Positions 43,953 through 52,625 of a stretch of DNA of 64,000 bases are shown here, one piece after another. Position numbers and translations under genes: made by a program. The notes beneath the pieces were generated by a model. That model was not told where the DNA came from. It saw only the letters and a program-made list of their open reading frames with translations, and did no database searches. Location of the stretch: contig JAIUNM010000001.1 of the NCBI GenBank assembly GCA_020162035.1, forward strand, positions 1 to 64,000, in the 5' to 3' direction. The stretch's first letter is position 1; each line of letters starts with the position of its first letter. The stretch is from Bacteroidota bacterium. GTDB taxonomy: Bacteria; Bacteroidota; Bacteroidia; B-17B0; Aurantibacillaceae.

Positions 43953-46508
43953 ATGAGAAAGAAAATTGTACTATTAGCAAGTTTTGCTTTTTTAAGCAAC
44001 ATATATGTTGCGCAAGATAAATGGGATACCGATGGTAATTTTGGTATTGGCAGCAATGCAAAATTTGGTTCTAAAAATAACAAGGGTTTTAATATTGTAA
44101 CTAATAACCAAACAGCAGTAGATGTGCAAAGCAACGGCACGTTTAATTTTTTAAAACCAGTAAATTTTACAAACAAAGTACAGTTTGATAGTTTGCGTGT
44201 ACTAAACTATTTAGTAGTTGATAGCATACATGCTCGCACAATTAAAATTGGGAATAGTTGGACTGTTAATGATGCTGGACCTTTATACGGCGGAACCCGT
44301 CCATTCAATCAACAATTACAAAATGCAACTGACAGAAAACATGTATTTGAAGGTGGTCCATTTTATTCTGCATCTGCTGTTTCTCGAGATAGTGTTCAGG
44401 TGGCAATAGGTTTTATTAATAATGTTAATGGACCAAGACATAAATTACAAGTACACTCAAATTTTGCAAAATCTGTATTTTCAGGATTTACAAATCAAAC
44501 AACTGGATTTTCTTCACCAAATGATGGTTTTAGAGTTGGTATTTTAAGTAATGGGATAGCCGAAGTTGCTCAAATGGAAAATTTAGATTTGCGTTTTTTA
44601 ACCAACAACAATCAACGCATGGTAATTAAAAACACAGGCAGGGTTGGTATAAACACTAACGCACCCGGCAACAGGCTTACTATACAAAGTGCCGCCGGAG
44701 ACCCTTACTTTGGTGGTGCAAGTAGCGGTTTACGTTTTGCTAATTTAACAAGTGCCTCGCCAACCATTGCAAACACCAGCAACAAAGTACTTTCGGTTGA
44801 TGCTAACGGCGATGTTGTTTTGGTGCCAGATGGAGGACCCGGTAGTGGTACATTAACGCCGCTTGCACAAAATGGTTTAAATACAAGTGTAGCAACACCC
44901 TTTGTAGAGTTAGGTGGTAATTTAATACGCCCAACCGCCGTAACTATGGATAACGCAGGCACCCCTTTTGACATGGTATTTAACGGCGATGGGCAATTTG
45001 GCGTTGGTAATAATTTATTACCTCCGGGCAATTTAAGTTTAGGCAACGACACTAAATTTTATGTAGATTTTTTACAAACTCCAAGTAATCCGTTTAACCG
45101 CAGTTTTGAGTCAAGATTTACAGCACCAAGTTTTGTAAATAATAACATATACAGTGGTTATTTTACAACCAACGGTAGCGCACTAACAACTAACGGTATT
45201 TATGTAGAGTCTAAAGGTTCTTCAACTAATGGTATTTTTGGTGTAAATTCAGTTGCTGAAAGTACGGTTGTTGGGGTAGACAACACTTATGGAGTTTATG
45301 GCGAAGCAATAAATGGAGCAAATAATTTTGGAGGTGTGTTTAATGCATTAAGTCCAATTACTAGTGGTGTTTTATCGGTAGGCGTAGATATTAGTTCATT
45401 TTCTCCAACCGAAAGTATTGGAACAAGAATATATGCCAGAGGTGCAGCTAATAATAATTATGGAGTAGATGCGATGGTTAGAACAGATGTTTCAGCTTCA
45501 CCCAATCCAATTTTAAATGTAGGTGTACGTGGCGTAGCTGAAGAAGGTGGAACTGCAAATTTAAATAACGCAATTTGTAACATTGGTGTAATGGGTTATG
45601 CAGATTTTGGTTTAAATACAAACATTGCAGTGTATGGTGCTTTAAATCAATTTGCAGGAATTGTACAACCTAATAAAGGAATTAATGCTGCAATTTACGG
45701 AGATGTATCTACTTTTGGCGGTGGTGGTACTGCTTGGGCAGGATACTTTGATGGTAATGTATGGTCTAACGGAAGTTTTATTACATTGGCAGGTAATGTT
45801 TTAACATCCGATCAACAATTTAAAACAAATATAGATACCATACAAAACATTAAATCTATTGTATCACAACTAAAACCGCGTTCGTTTTATTTTGATACTA
45901 CCAATGTGTATGGTATGAATTTTCCATCAAAAAAACAATATGGTTTTATAGCACAAGATGTACAAACTGTTTTACCAGAATTAGTTAACACCTTACACAA
46001 ACCGCAAACTTTAGATAGCGCTGGTGCAGTGGCTACACAATCTGTTACCTACAAAGGTTTAAATTACGATGCGTTTTTTGCCTTATTAACTAAAGCTGTG
46101 CAACAGCAACAAAAAACAATAGATAGTTTAGTTACTGCATTGGGTAGTAGTGCACGTTTGGCAAATCCTAACAATAACGATTCTATACAAAACACAACAC
46201 AACAAACTGCTAACATTAATAAACAACAGGTTACGTTAAGTAATGCAGATATGTTGGTGCTAGACCAAAACCAACCAAACCCTTTTAACGAAAAAACAAC
46301 TATAACGTATAATGTACCCGAAAAATATGGTTTTGCACAAATGATTTTTACAACCACCGAAGGTAAAATAATGAAAATTGTAGATATTACTAAAAAAGGC
46401 AGAGGCGAAATTACAGTTTATGCCAACGATTTAAGTGCAGGCATTTACCAATATACATTAGTGGTTGACGGTAAAAACATTGAAACTAAAAAAATGATAA
46501 AACAGTAA
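43953..46508 (+). CDS. surface protein with S74 autoprocessing domain and T9SS sorting domain
   Basis: An 851-residue exported protein (signal peptide, cleavage near YVAQ). The body (about 20-600) is repetitive, Asn/Gly-rich and strand-forming, as in tail-fibre-like stalks. Residues 617-730 form an S74 intramolecular-chaperone domain: TSDQQFKTNIDTI with the likely nucleophile Ser619, LKPRSFYF, and KKQYGFIAQDVQTVLPELV, followed by a short coiled coil. A T9SS type A sorting domain ends the protein (LDQNQPNPFNEKTTI near 770 and GIYQYTLVVDGK). It follows another T9SS cargo gene by 11 bases and is followed by a strong terminator. Sixty-nine bases of it (44,755-44,823) are duplicated at 42,035. Confidence 0.87.
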   Translation: MRKKIVLLASFAFLSNIYVAQDKWDTDGNFGIGSNAKFGSKNNKGFNIVTNNQTAVDVQSNGTFNFLKPVNFTNKVQFDSLRVLNYLVVDSIHARTIKIGNSWTVNDAGPLYGGTRPFNQQLQNATDRKHVFEGGPFYSASAVSRDSVQVAIGFINNVNGPRHKLQVHSNFAKSVFSGFTNQTTGFSSPNDGFRVGILSNGIAEVAQMENLDLRFLTNNNQRMVIKNTGRVGINTNAPGNRLTIQSAAGDPYFGGASSGLRFANLTSASPTIANTSNKVLSVDANGDVVLVPDGGPGSGTLTPLAQNGLNTSVATPFVELGGNLIRPTAVTMDNAGTPFDMVFNGDGQFGVGNNLLPPGNLSLGNDTKFYVDFLQTPSNPFNRSFESRFTAPSFVNNNIYSGYFTTNGSALTTNGIYVESKGSSTNGIFGVNSVAESTVVGVDNTYGVYGEAINGANNFGGVFNALSPITSGVLSVGVDISSFSPTESIGTRIYARGAANNNYGVDAMVRTDVSASPNPILNVGVRGVAEEGGTANLNNAICNIGVMGYADFGLNTNIAVYGALNQFAGIVQPNKGINAAIYGDVSTFGGGGTAWAGYFDGNVWSNGSFITLAGNVLTSDQQFKTNIDTIQNIKSIVSQLKPRSFYFDTTNVYGMNFPSKKQYGFIAQDVQTVLPELVNTLHKPQTLDSAGAVATQSVTYKGLNYDAFFALLTKAVQQQQKTIDSLVTALGSSARLANPNNNDSIQNTTQQTANINKQQVTLSNADMLVLDQNQPNPFNEKTTITYNVPEKYGFAQMIFTTTEGKIMKIVDITKKGRGEITVYANDLSAGIYQYTLVVDGKNIETKKMIKQ
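44755..44823. repeat. source copy of the mosaic duplication (S74/T9SS gene)
   Basis: The 69-base segment inside the S74/T9SS gene that is identical to 42,035-42,103. It encodes the SPTIANTSNKVLSVDANGDV stretch, a motif that often precedes the variable part of such surface proteins. Confidence 0.92.
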
Positions 46509-46520
46509 TTATTACTTTAA

Positions 46521-46556
46521 GCCTGTCTATACGGTAGGTGAGCCAAGTCGAGATGC
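46521..46556. repeat. GC-richer patch resembling a dispersed intergenic repeat
   Basis: Thirty-six bases, clearly richer in G and C than the surrounding DNA, lie between a T9SS gene and its terminator. The first part (GCCTGTCTATACGGTAGG) resembles a decayed inverted repeat, and the second (GTGAGCCAAGTCGAGATGC) resembles short repeats scattered between genes in other Bacteroidota genomes. Only one copy was noticed in the window, so calling it a repeat rests on recall of similar elements. Confidence 0.35.
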
Positions 46557-46573
46557 AGTTTATTTAAACATTT

Positions 46574-46606
46574 AAAAACTCTCAAAAAATATTTTGAGAG
46601 TTTTTT
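46574..46606. terminator. intrinsic terminator, bidirectional
   Basis: A perfect 14-base inverted repeat with a 4-base AATA loop, containing the core ACTCTC/GAGAGT and flanked by A and T runs. It follows the S74/T9SS gene (ends 46,508) and, on the other strand, the toxin gene (ends 46,662), so it can serve both. Confidence 0.85.
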
Positions 46607-46661
46607 ATTTGGTATAATTTGTTTGATTGAATTTGTTTAGTAGGTAAACTAACTTTTTTTA

Positions 46662-46928
46662 CTATGGAAATACTTTATAAATATTTTTTCGATGAATTAC
46701 TCTTGCAAAAATTATTTTATTTTTTTCGTAAAAAAAACCAATACGGTAATCACCAACCTTTACTCTGTAAGCAGTTTTATGACCAACTAATTTTTTAAGA
46801 TGTGGAATGGTGTTTAAATTATCGGTAAGTTCAATAACTTGTATCAATTTTGCAATGTTCAACTTAACTGATTTTTGACTTATATAATCTAAATCTTTTG
46901 AAAATTTACTTAAAAATTCAACTTGCAT
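46662..46928 (-). CDS. RelE/ParE-type toxin
   Basis: An 88-residue protein with the RelE/ParE pattern: VEFLSKFSKDLDYI at the start, helical hairpin, HLKKLVGHKTAYRVKVGDYRIGFFYEKNKIIFARVIHRKNIYK at the end (the YRVKVGDYRIGF core is the family's most recognisable stretch). Members cut mRNA on the ribosome or inhibit gyrase; which applies here is not visible. Its ATG overlaps the last base of the antitoxin stop codon (TAATG), as expected for a coupled type II pair. Confidence 0.88.
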   Translation of the reverse strand: MQVEFLSKFSKDLDYISQKSVKLNIAKLIQVIELTDNLNTIPHLKKLVGHKTAYRVKVGDYRIGFFYEKNKIIFARVIHRKNIYKVFP

Positions 46929-47125
46929 TAAGACTTTAACTTTTGTAAAATACTATCTTTGCTAACTGTTTTAGTTTTGTTAATAGACTTCATCATTTTT
47001 GAAAGTCCTAAATCTTCTAATTCTTCTTCTGAAACTATAGATGAAGAAATGCCTAGTTTTTTTAATAAATTGCTTAAGAAATTATATTCAGTTTGAGTTT
47101 TAGCAGTTATAACCATTCCTTTCAT
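46928..47125 (-). CDS. antitoxin of the RelE/ParE-type pair
   Basis: A 65-residue protein directly upstream of and overlapping the toxin gene. It has a short N-terminal strand/helix (MKGMVITAKTQTEYNFLSNL) and a Lys/Glu-rich C-terminal tail suited to wrapping the toxin. No classical ribbon-helix-helix or PhD/YefM signature is obvious. Bacteroidota commonly encode such small DUF2683-like antitoxins with RelE toxins. The role is assigned from position, size and overlap. Confidence 0.78.
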   Translation of the reverse strand: MKGMVITAKTQTEYNFLSNLLKKLGISSSIVSEEELEDLGLSKMMKSINKTKTVSKDSILQKLKS

Positions 47126-47129
47126 AAAA

Positions 47130-47137
47130 CAAATATA
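47130..47137 (-). promoter_or_regulatory. candidate -7 box of the toxin-antitoxin operon
   Basis: TATATTTG on the minus strand, four bases before the antitoxin ATG. No -33 TTTG was found at the expected distance. Confidence 0.35.
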
Positions 47138-47294
47138 ATTAAAATAAAGCGAATTAATTATTAAAAATTTATGTATGTAGCAATTTCATTAATGAAAAGA
47201 GGGAAATAAATTTATTAATACATTCTGCTTACTTTTTTCTTAATAAAAAAGTATTCTTACTTAAGCACTTTCATGCTTTTTTAGGTTCGATTAA

Positions 47295-48443
47295 TTAATC
47301 TGCAAAAATATCAGAGTCTGGTACACATTTGCATTTTGGTGCTAATCGTGGGTTCACCATCATCTCTTCGGGTATTAAACCTTTTTTATCTTTATTGTAC
47401 TTTAAAGTAAACCTAACTTCAGATTTTACTGTAATGCCATTTTTAACCGTTGGGTTCCATAAATCCATTTGTTTAATAGCATTTGTAATCGTTTCGTTAA
47501 GTTCGGTATTTGTGCCAGTTACCATTGCTTTTTTTATACTTCCATCAAAATTTAATTGTAAACGCACCATACTTACTAATTGTTTAGAGTGGCGACGTTG
47601 TTTTTTAGTTAATGTAATAGAACTAATAAAAAAGTTATTTAAATCATCATCATAATTTCCGTAAAATGCTGGCCTACACGCTTTAGGGTCTTTAGCTTTT
47701 TTTGGTTTGTTGTACCCAACTTTCTTTTTGGCCTTAAAATCATTTTCACTTATTTCTGTAGTAGCTTCTGGGCCTTCAACAAATTCTCCACCGTCATCTT
47801 CTTTTTTAGCAACTTCGGTTTTTGTTTTAGTTTCTTCTTTTTTAATTTCTTTCTTTTCTTCAGTTTTATTGCTGCTTACTTCAACTTTTTTTTCTTCTTT
47901 TTTATTGGGTACTTTTTTTTCTTCAACTTCAACCTTTTTTGTTTCTTCTTTTTTAGTTTCAGTAGGTTTAACTGCAACTGGTTCTTCCTTTTTTTCAACC
48001 ACAGCTACTTTTTTAGGAGCTGGAGGAGTATAATATATGTAAAAACCTTGTATGGCTTTAAATCCTGCGGTATCGCCTTTATAATTGTATTGACAATGGT
48101 TTTTAAACACAGTACTAAATTGAAAAATATCTGGGTAAGTTATTAATAAATTTTCCCATCTGGCTTGGTTTTCGGCATCGCGTTCAGTTATATCATCAGC
48201 ACTTGTTTCAGAAAAAACTAAAACTATTTCGTTAACAGGAAATTTAGCAATAGAATCTATTTTACTAATTTTTGCCATTGCACCACTTCCTTTTTTAGAT
48301 TTTGTAAATGCGAAATTTTTACTAGGTTTATATACTGTTGATGATGAATCTATATCAAAATTCATTTCGTCAAAAGTTGGCGCTTGTGCTTTTAAATTAG
48401 TTATTAAGAAACATAAAATTAATAATAATCCTTTTTTATACAT
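47295..48443 (-). CDS. exported protein with a TonB-like C-terminal domain
   Basis: A 382-residue exported protein (signal peptide, cleavage near LKAQA). Residues 20-140 are a unique region. Residues 145-235 are an extreme Lys/Glu/Val-rich low-complexity spacer with EEKK and KKEE repeats, like the periplasm-spanning arm of TonB. The C-terminal part (about 285-365) resembles the TonB C-terminal fold: SMVRLQLNFDGSIKKAMVTG, then LNETITNAIKQMDLW and KSEVRFTLKY. It ends with KCKCVPDSDIFAD. With a cleaved signal in place of a membrane anchor it may not be a classical energy transducer. Its last 245 bases are copied in the mosaic pseudogene at 41,791. Confidence 0.72.
   Translation of the reverse strand: MYKKGLLLILCFLITNLKAQAPTFDEMNFDIDSSSTVYKPSKNFAFTKSKKGSGAMAKISKIDSIAKFPVNEIVLVFSETSADDITERDAENQARWENLLITYPDIFQFSTVFKNHCQYNYKGDTAGFKAIQGFYIYYTPPAPKKVAVVEKKEEPVAVKPTETKKEETKKVEVEEKKVPNKKEEKKVEVSSNKTEEKKEIKKEETKTKTEVAKKEDDGGEFVEGPEATTEISENDFKAKKKVGYNKPKKAKDPKACRPAFYGNYDDDLNNFFISSITLTKKQRRHSKQLVSMVRLQLNFDGSIKKAMVTGTNTELNETITNAIKQMDLWNPTVKNGITVKSEVRFTLKYNKDKKGLIPEEMMVNPRLAPKCKCVPDSDIFAD
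47296..47540. repeat. source copy of the mosaic duplication (TonB-like 3' end)
   Basis: The intact counterpart of 41,791-42,034. It lies inside a complete reading frame, so this copy is the likely donor. Confidence 0.9.
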
Positions 48444-48566
48444 AGTGATAAATTGTAAATAATACTGTAATATTATATAAATTAATTGGAGTTTTCAAAT
48501 AAAACTTAAATAGGTAATACACAAAGATTTTTATAATTTTACTAGATACTAAAATAGGAACTTAGC

Positions 48567-49811
48567 ATGATTGAATTTTCAAAATTTAAACTAAAAAATA
48601 ACCTTACTGTAATACATCATTTAGATAAAAGCTCTCCAATGGTGTGTTTAAACATTTTATACAATGTTGGTGCAAAAGATGAAGATGAAGACAAAACCGG
48701 CTTTGCACATTTGTTTGAACATTTAATGTTTGGCGGAAGTGTTAACATTCCAAATTACGATGAGCCACTTCAAATTGTTGGTGGCGAAAACAATGCTTTT
48801 ACAACAAATGATATAACTAATTATTATTGCACAGTGCCACCCGAAAATATTGAAACTGCTTTTTGGTTAGAAAGTGATAGAATGTTGAGTTTAGCCTTTA
48901 CAGATAAAAGTCTTGAAGTGCAAAGGAGCGTAGTTATAGAAGAGTTTAAACAAAGGTATTTAAACCAACCATATGGCGATGTGTGGTTGTTATTACGGCC
49001 ACTTGCCTACAAAACCCACCCCTACAAATGGGCTACAATTGGTAAAGAAATTAGCCATATTGAAAATGCAACAATGCATGATGTTAAAGATTTTTTCAAA
49101 AAACATTATCACCCTGCAAATGCCATTATGGTTGTTGCCGGAGATATAGAGTTAGAAAGGGTTAAAGAATTATCGTTAAAATGGTTTGAACCAATAGAAA
49201 ACCAAATTAAAATTGAAAGAAAATTACCAATAGAACCTAAACAAACCGAAGCCAGAAAATTAACTGTAGAACGAGATGTACCAACATCGGCTATTTACAA
49301 AGCATATCATATGTGTGCAAGAACAGATATTGAATACCATACAATAGATTTAATATCTGATATTTTAAGCAGAGGAAATTCGAGCAGATTATATAAAAAT
49401 TTAATAAAAGACAAAAAATTATTTATTGATATTAATGCTTATGTAATGGGTGATTTTGACAAAGGCTTGTTTGTAATTAGCGGCAAACTTGCCGATGGAG
49501 TTAAAATGGAAGATGCAGAAAAAGGCATTGAAGAAGAACTAAATGAAATTAAAAACAATTTAGTAAGCGAAATTGAATTGCAAAAATGCAAAAATAAAAT
49601 AGAAAGCACGGTTACATTTAGCGAAATGGATGTATTAACTAAAGCTACAAACCTAGCCATTAGCGAACTTTTGGGCGATGCTAATTTAATAAATAAAGAA
49701 ATTGAAAATTACGCTAGAGTAACAGTTAATGATTTAAAAACACAAGCCAATTTAATTTTAAACGAATCTAATTGTAGTACTCTTTATTATTTATCAAATC
49801 AAAAAAAATGA
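48567..49811 (+). CDS. M16-family zinc peptidase (active-type subunit)
   Basis: A 414-residue single-length M16 peptidase with the inverted zinc motif HLFEH at residues 48-52 and the distal Glu in VVIEEFKQRY. It has no signal peptide, so it is probably cytoplasmic or exported by other means. M16 subfamily B enzymes commonly work as pairs of an active and an inactive subunit; a degenerate M16 gene is encoded at 52,626, separated by two unrelated genes in the same direction. The downstream gene overlaps by four bases (ATGA). Confidence 0.92.
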   Translation: MIEFSKFKLKNNLTVIHHLDKSSPMVCLNILYNVGAKDEDEDKTGFAHLFEHLMFGGSVNIPNYDEPLQIVGGENNAFTTNDITNYYCTVPPENIETAFWLESDRMLSLAFTDKSLEVQRSVVIEEFKQRYLNQPYGDVWLLLRPLAYKTHPYKWATIGKEISHIENATMHDVKDFFKKHYHPANAIMVVAGDIELERVKELSLKWFEPIENQIKIERKLPIEPKQTEARKLTVERDVPTSAIYKAYHMCARTDIEYHTIDLISDILSRGNSSRLYKNLIKDKKLFIDINAYVMGDFDKGLFVISGKLADGVKMEDAEKGIEEELNEIKNNLVSEIELQKCKNKIESTVTFSEMDVLTKATNLAISELLGDANLINKEIENYARVTVNDLKTQANLILNESNCSTLYYLSNQKK

Positions 49812-50758
49812 CAATATCAGAAATAGAAAAACATTTAATTGAACTTGGCTTTAATACTGAAGTCCTTAATTTATATAATCAACCACATCGATTTTATCAT
49901 ACACAAGTTCATTTAGCTGATGTAATTTTGTTTTTAAAATCTAATCAAAAATTAAGTAATGAATTATTTTTAGTTGCAGTTTACCACGATGCAGTTTATA
50001 ATCCAAAATCTAAAACAAATGAATTGGATAGCGCTAACTTATTTGAACAAGATGCAATAAAAGCAAATTACAATAAAGAAAAAATAAAATTAATTAAACA
50101 AATAATATTAGATACTGCATCTCACAAAGCTAGCTGTAACGAAAGTGAAGAATTTATTAAAGCAGATTTAAACATTTTTAATCAATCATTATCAAAATTA
50201 ATTGAATACGAAAATCAAATTTTTAAAGAATTTCAATTTGTAAATTATTTAGTTTACAAAAAAGAACGCATTAAAGTATTGCAAAAATTTAACACCAATA
50301 AAAATGTTGATGCTTTAATTCAATATGTAGAGGCAAGAAAGCCATTAATTGGTGTTTTTTGTGGGAGTTTTAACCCATTTCATAAAGGGCATTATAATGT
50401 TTTACAAAAAGCAGAACGTATTTGCGATAAAGTTATAATTGCATTTGGAAAAAATCCAGAAAAAAATGAACGTAATTGGCCAATACCACAAACAATTTCG
50501 TTTCGTGAACAATTAGAATACAACGGTTTATTAACTGATTTTTTAGACAATTTAGGTTACGATGTAATTGTTATTCGCGGCTTACGAAACTCAACCGATT
50601 TTCAATACGAACAAAATCAATATAGGTATATACAAGAGTTAAAACCTCAAGTGAAAATTATTAATATATTTTGTGATAAAGAATTTGAACACATAAGCTC
50701 AAGCGGTATAAGAACTTTAGAAAAATACAACAAACACCAAAATTACCTTTTAGATTAA
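49808..50758 (+). CDS. HD-domain / phosphopantetheine adenylyltransferase-like fusion
   Basis: A 316-residue fusion. Residues 1-170 resemble the predicted metal-dependent HD phosphohydrolases of COG4339: HRFYHTQVHLADVI (27-40), VAVYHDAVYNPKSKTNELDS (57-76) with the His60-Asp61 pair, and a later Asp near 120. Residues 180-316 are CoaD-like: nucleotide motif GSFNPFHKGH (186-195), Lys in IAFGKNPEK, VIRGLRNSTDFQYE (256-268) and HISSSGIRTL (296-304), all aligned with phosphopantetheine adenylyltransferase. It probably makes dephospho-CoA; what the HD part adds is unknown. It overlaps the M16 gene by four bases. No separate coaD was seen in the window. Confidence 0.85.
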   Translation: MTISEIEKHLIELGFNTEVLNLYNQPHRFYHTQVHLADVILFLKSNQKLSNELFLVAVYHDAVYNPKSKTNELDSANLFEQDAIKANYNKEKIKLIKQIILDTASHKASCNESEEFIKADLNIFNQSLSKLIEYENQIFKEFQFVNYLVYKKERIKVLQKFNTNKNVDALIQYVEARKPLIGVFCGSFNPFHKGHYNVLQKAERICDKVIIAFGKNPEKNERNWPIPQTISFREQLEYNGLLTDFLDNLGYDVIVIRGLRNSTDFQYEQNQYRYIQELKPQVKIINIFCDKEFEHISSSGIRTLEKYNKHQNYLLD

Positions 50759-52624
50759 TTGATAGTTAAATTTTTAAATAACCAATTTAACAAGCTATTC
50801 ATTTTAATTGGATTAATTGTTATTGTATTAGTTGCATTAAGAGCATTTTGTATTCCTTTTAGTCACGACGAAACGGCTACATTTTTTTATTATGTACAAA
50901 GCAATCATTACATGCCTTATTATTCGCATGCCTATACAAACAACCATGTGTTTAATAGCGCTTTAACTAATTTATTTTATAATTTTTTTGGTAGTCACCG
51001 TTTTGTTTTACGACTCCCAAATTTATTAAGTTTATTAATTCTAATTTTTGCATTGTATAAAATAAGTAAAACTATAAAAAATGTATTTTCTAAATTATTA
51101 CTAATTAGTTTATTCTTACTTACTTTTCATTTTTTAGATTTTTTTGAAATGTGTCGCGGTTATGGTATTTCTATGGCATTTTTAGTTCTTGCTATTTATT
51201 ATTTTATAGAGTATTTAAATGAACAAAAAAACAAACATTTTTTATTTTTTTTGTTATGTGTTCAAATTGCATTAGCTGCCAATTTAACTTTTTTAATTGT
51301 TATACTAGCATTGCATTTAATAATTATAATTTTTCAATTGTATAAAAAGCAATTTTTAAATTTTAAAATAATTCTAATTCACGTTTTAAATTGTGCAATT
51401 TATATTTATTGGATAAAACTATTGTTATTTTATAAAGCTAACAATTTACTCGATTCGGGAATGGGAGAAGATTATTGGCAACTTACTTTTGTTTCGTTAA
51501 TCGAATTTATTTTTGGTTTAAAAAATTTATGGTTTTTAACAGTGGTAGTTTTTTTAACTTTACTATTGTTGCTGTTTTTCATTAAACTCATTTCAAATTA
51601 TAAAAAAGCAACTAATGTATTTCGTCCAATAATTATTTTTCCAGCTTTATTATTTTCGTTTGTTATCTTTTATTATTTACTTAAAAAACTATTTAATATT
51701 AACTATCCTGAAGATAGAACAGGATTGTTTTTCTATATTTTGTTTGTTTTAAGTTTAGTTTATTTTGTTGAGGAATTTTCACATCAAATTACAATCGTAT
51801 TGTCAACTTCAATCTTTATTGGATCAACTTCTTACTTTATATGTAATTACAATACTTCAGTTTTTGGTTCTTATTTCTATCATACCATGAGTAAAAATTG
51901 TTACAATTATTTAAAAGAAATTCAATCTAAACAAAAGGAATTAATAACTATTGGCGGTCATAGATTGAGAGAGCTTAATTATGCATTTTTAAATTACAGA
52001 GGAAACGCAGCTTTAAACCACATGAATGATGGCGAAGAAATGCAAATGAATTGTGATTATTTTTATGCAATGAAACACGAAGCGAGTTATTACAATTTTT
52101 TTTACGACGAAATTTTTGAAGATACATGGGGTCATGTATTATTAAAAAGAAAAGAAAAAATAAACCATCAATTAGTATTTAAAAATAATAACTTAATTAA
52201 TTACAATTCTGAAAATGAGTTTATTGATGTATTTAAAATTAAAGACACAACTTTTAATTCTTCTAATCCATTAGAAACTGAGGTAAATATAAAGTTTTTA
52301 AACGCTCCAAAACCATTAAATGCATTTTTAGTTTTCAGTGTTAACGATAGTTTAGAAGCATGCGTTTATTACAAACGAATTCCACTAAACTGGCTTGGAG
52401 ATAATTTAAATGAAAAAACATTAAATTTAAAATTAACTATGGGAAACATTCCTAAACATGTTAAAAGTTTAACATTACACATTTGGAATATAGAAAAACA
52501 ACGAATTAAATTTGAAATATCAAATTATAAAGTAACACAATTGTTTGGTAAAGGGGTAAATTTTAAAATCCCTCAAAAATTTTATCCGTTAATAGAAAAA
52601 GTAACACAAAAATATTTATTATAA
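50759..52624 (+). CDS. polytopic membrane protein, glycosyltransferase GT-C-like
   Basis: A 621-residue protein with about ten hydrophobic helices in the first 370 residues and a soluble C-terminal part (about 380-621). The first luminal-type loop holds SHDETATFFYYVQSNHYMPYYS, where the DE pair resembles the catalytic acidic residues after helix 1 in GT-C enzymes such as ArnT/PMT. That suggests transfer of a sugar from a lipid carrier, but the substrate is unknown. The start is TTG at 50,759, immediately after the stop of the HD-CoaD fusion. It is followed after one base by the second M16 gene. Confidence 0.72.
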   Translation: MIVKFLNNQFNKLFILIGLIVIVLVALRAFCIPFSHDETATFFYYVQSNHYMPYYSHAYTNNHVFNSALTNLFYNFFGSHRFVLRLPNLLSLLILIFALYKISKTIKNVFSKLLLISLFLLTFHFLDFFEMCRGYGISMAFLVLAIYYFIEYLNEQKNKHFLFFLLCVQIALAANLTFLIVILALHLIIIIFQLYKKQFLNFKIILIHVLNCAIYIYWIKLLLFYKANNLLDSGMGEDYWQLTFVSLIEFIFGLKNLWFLTVVVFLTLLLLLFFIKLISNYKKATNVFRPIIIFPALLFSFVIFYYLLKKLFNINYPEDRTGLFFYILFVLSLVYFVEEFSHQITIVLSTSIFIGSTSYFICNYNTSVFGSYFYHTMSKNCYNYLKEIQSKQKELITIGGHRLRELNYAFLNYRGNAALNHMNDGEEMQMNCDYFYAMKHEASYYNFFYDEIFEDTWGHVLLKRKEKINHQLVFKNNNLINYNSENEFIDVFKIKDTTFNSSNPLETEVNIKFLNAPKPLNAFLVFSVNDSLEACVYYKRIPLNWLGDNLNEKTLNLKLTMGNIPKHVKSLTLHIWNIEKQRIKFEISNYKVTQLFGKGVNFKIPQKFYPLIEKVTQKYLL

Positions 52625-52625
52625 A

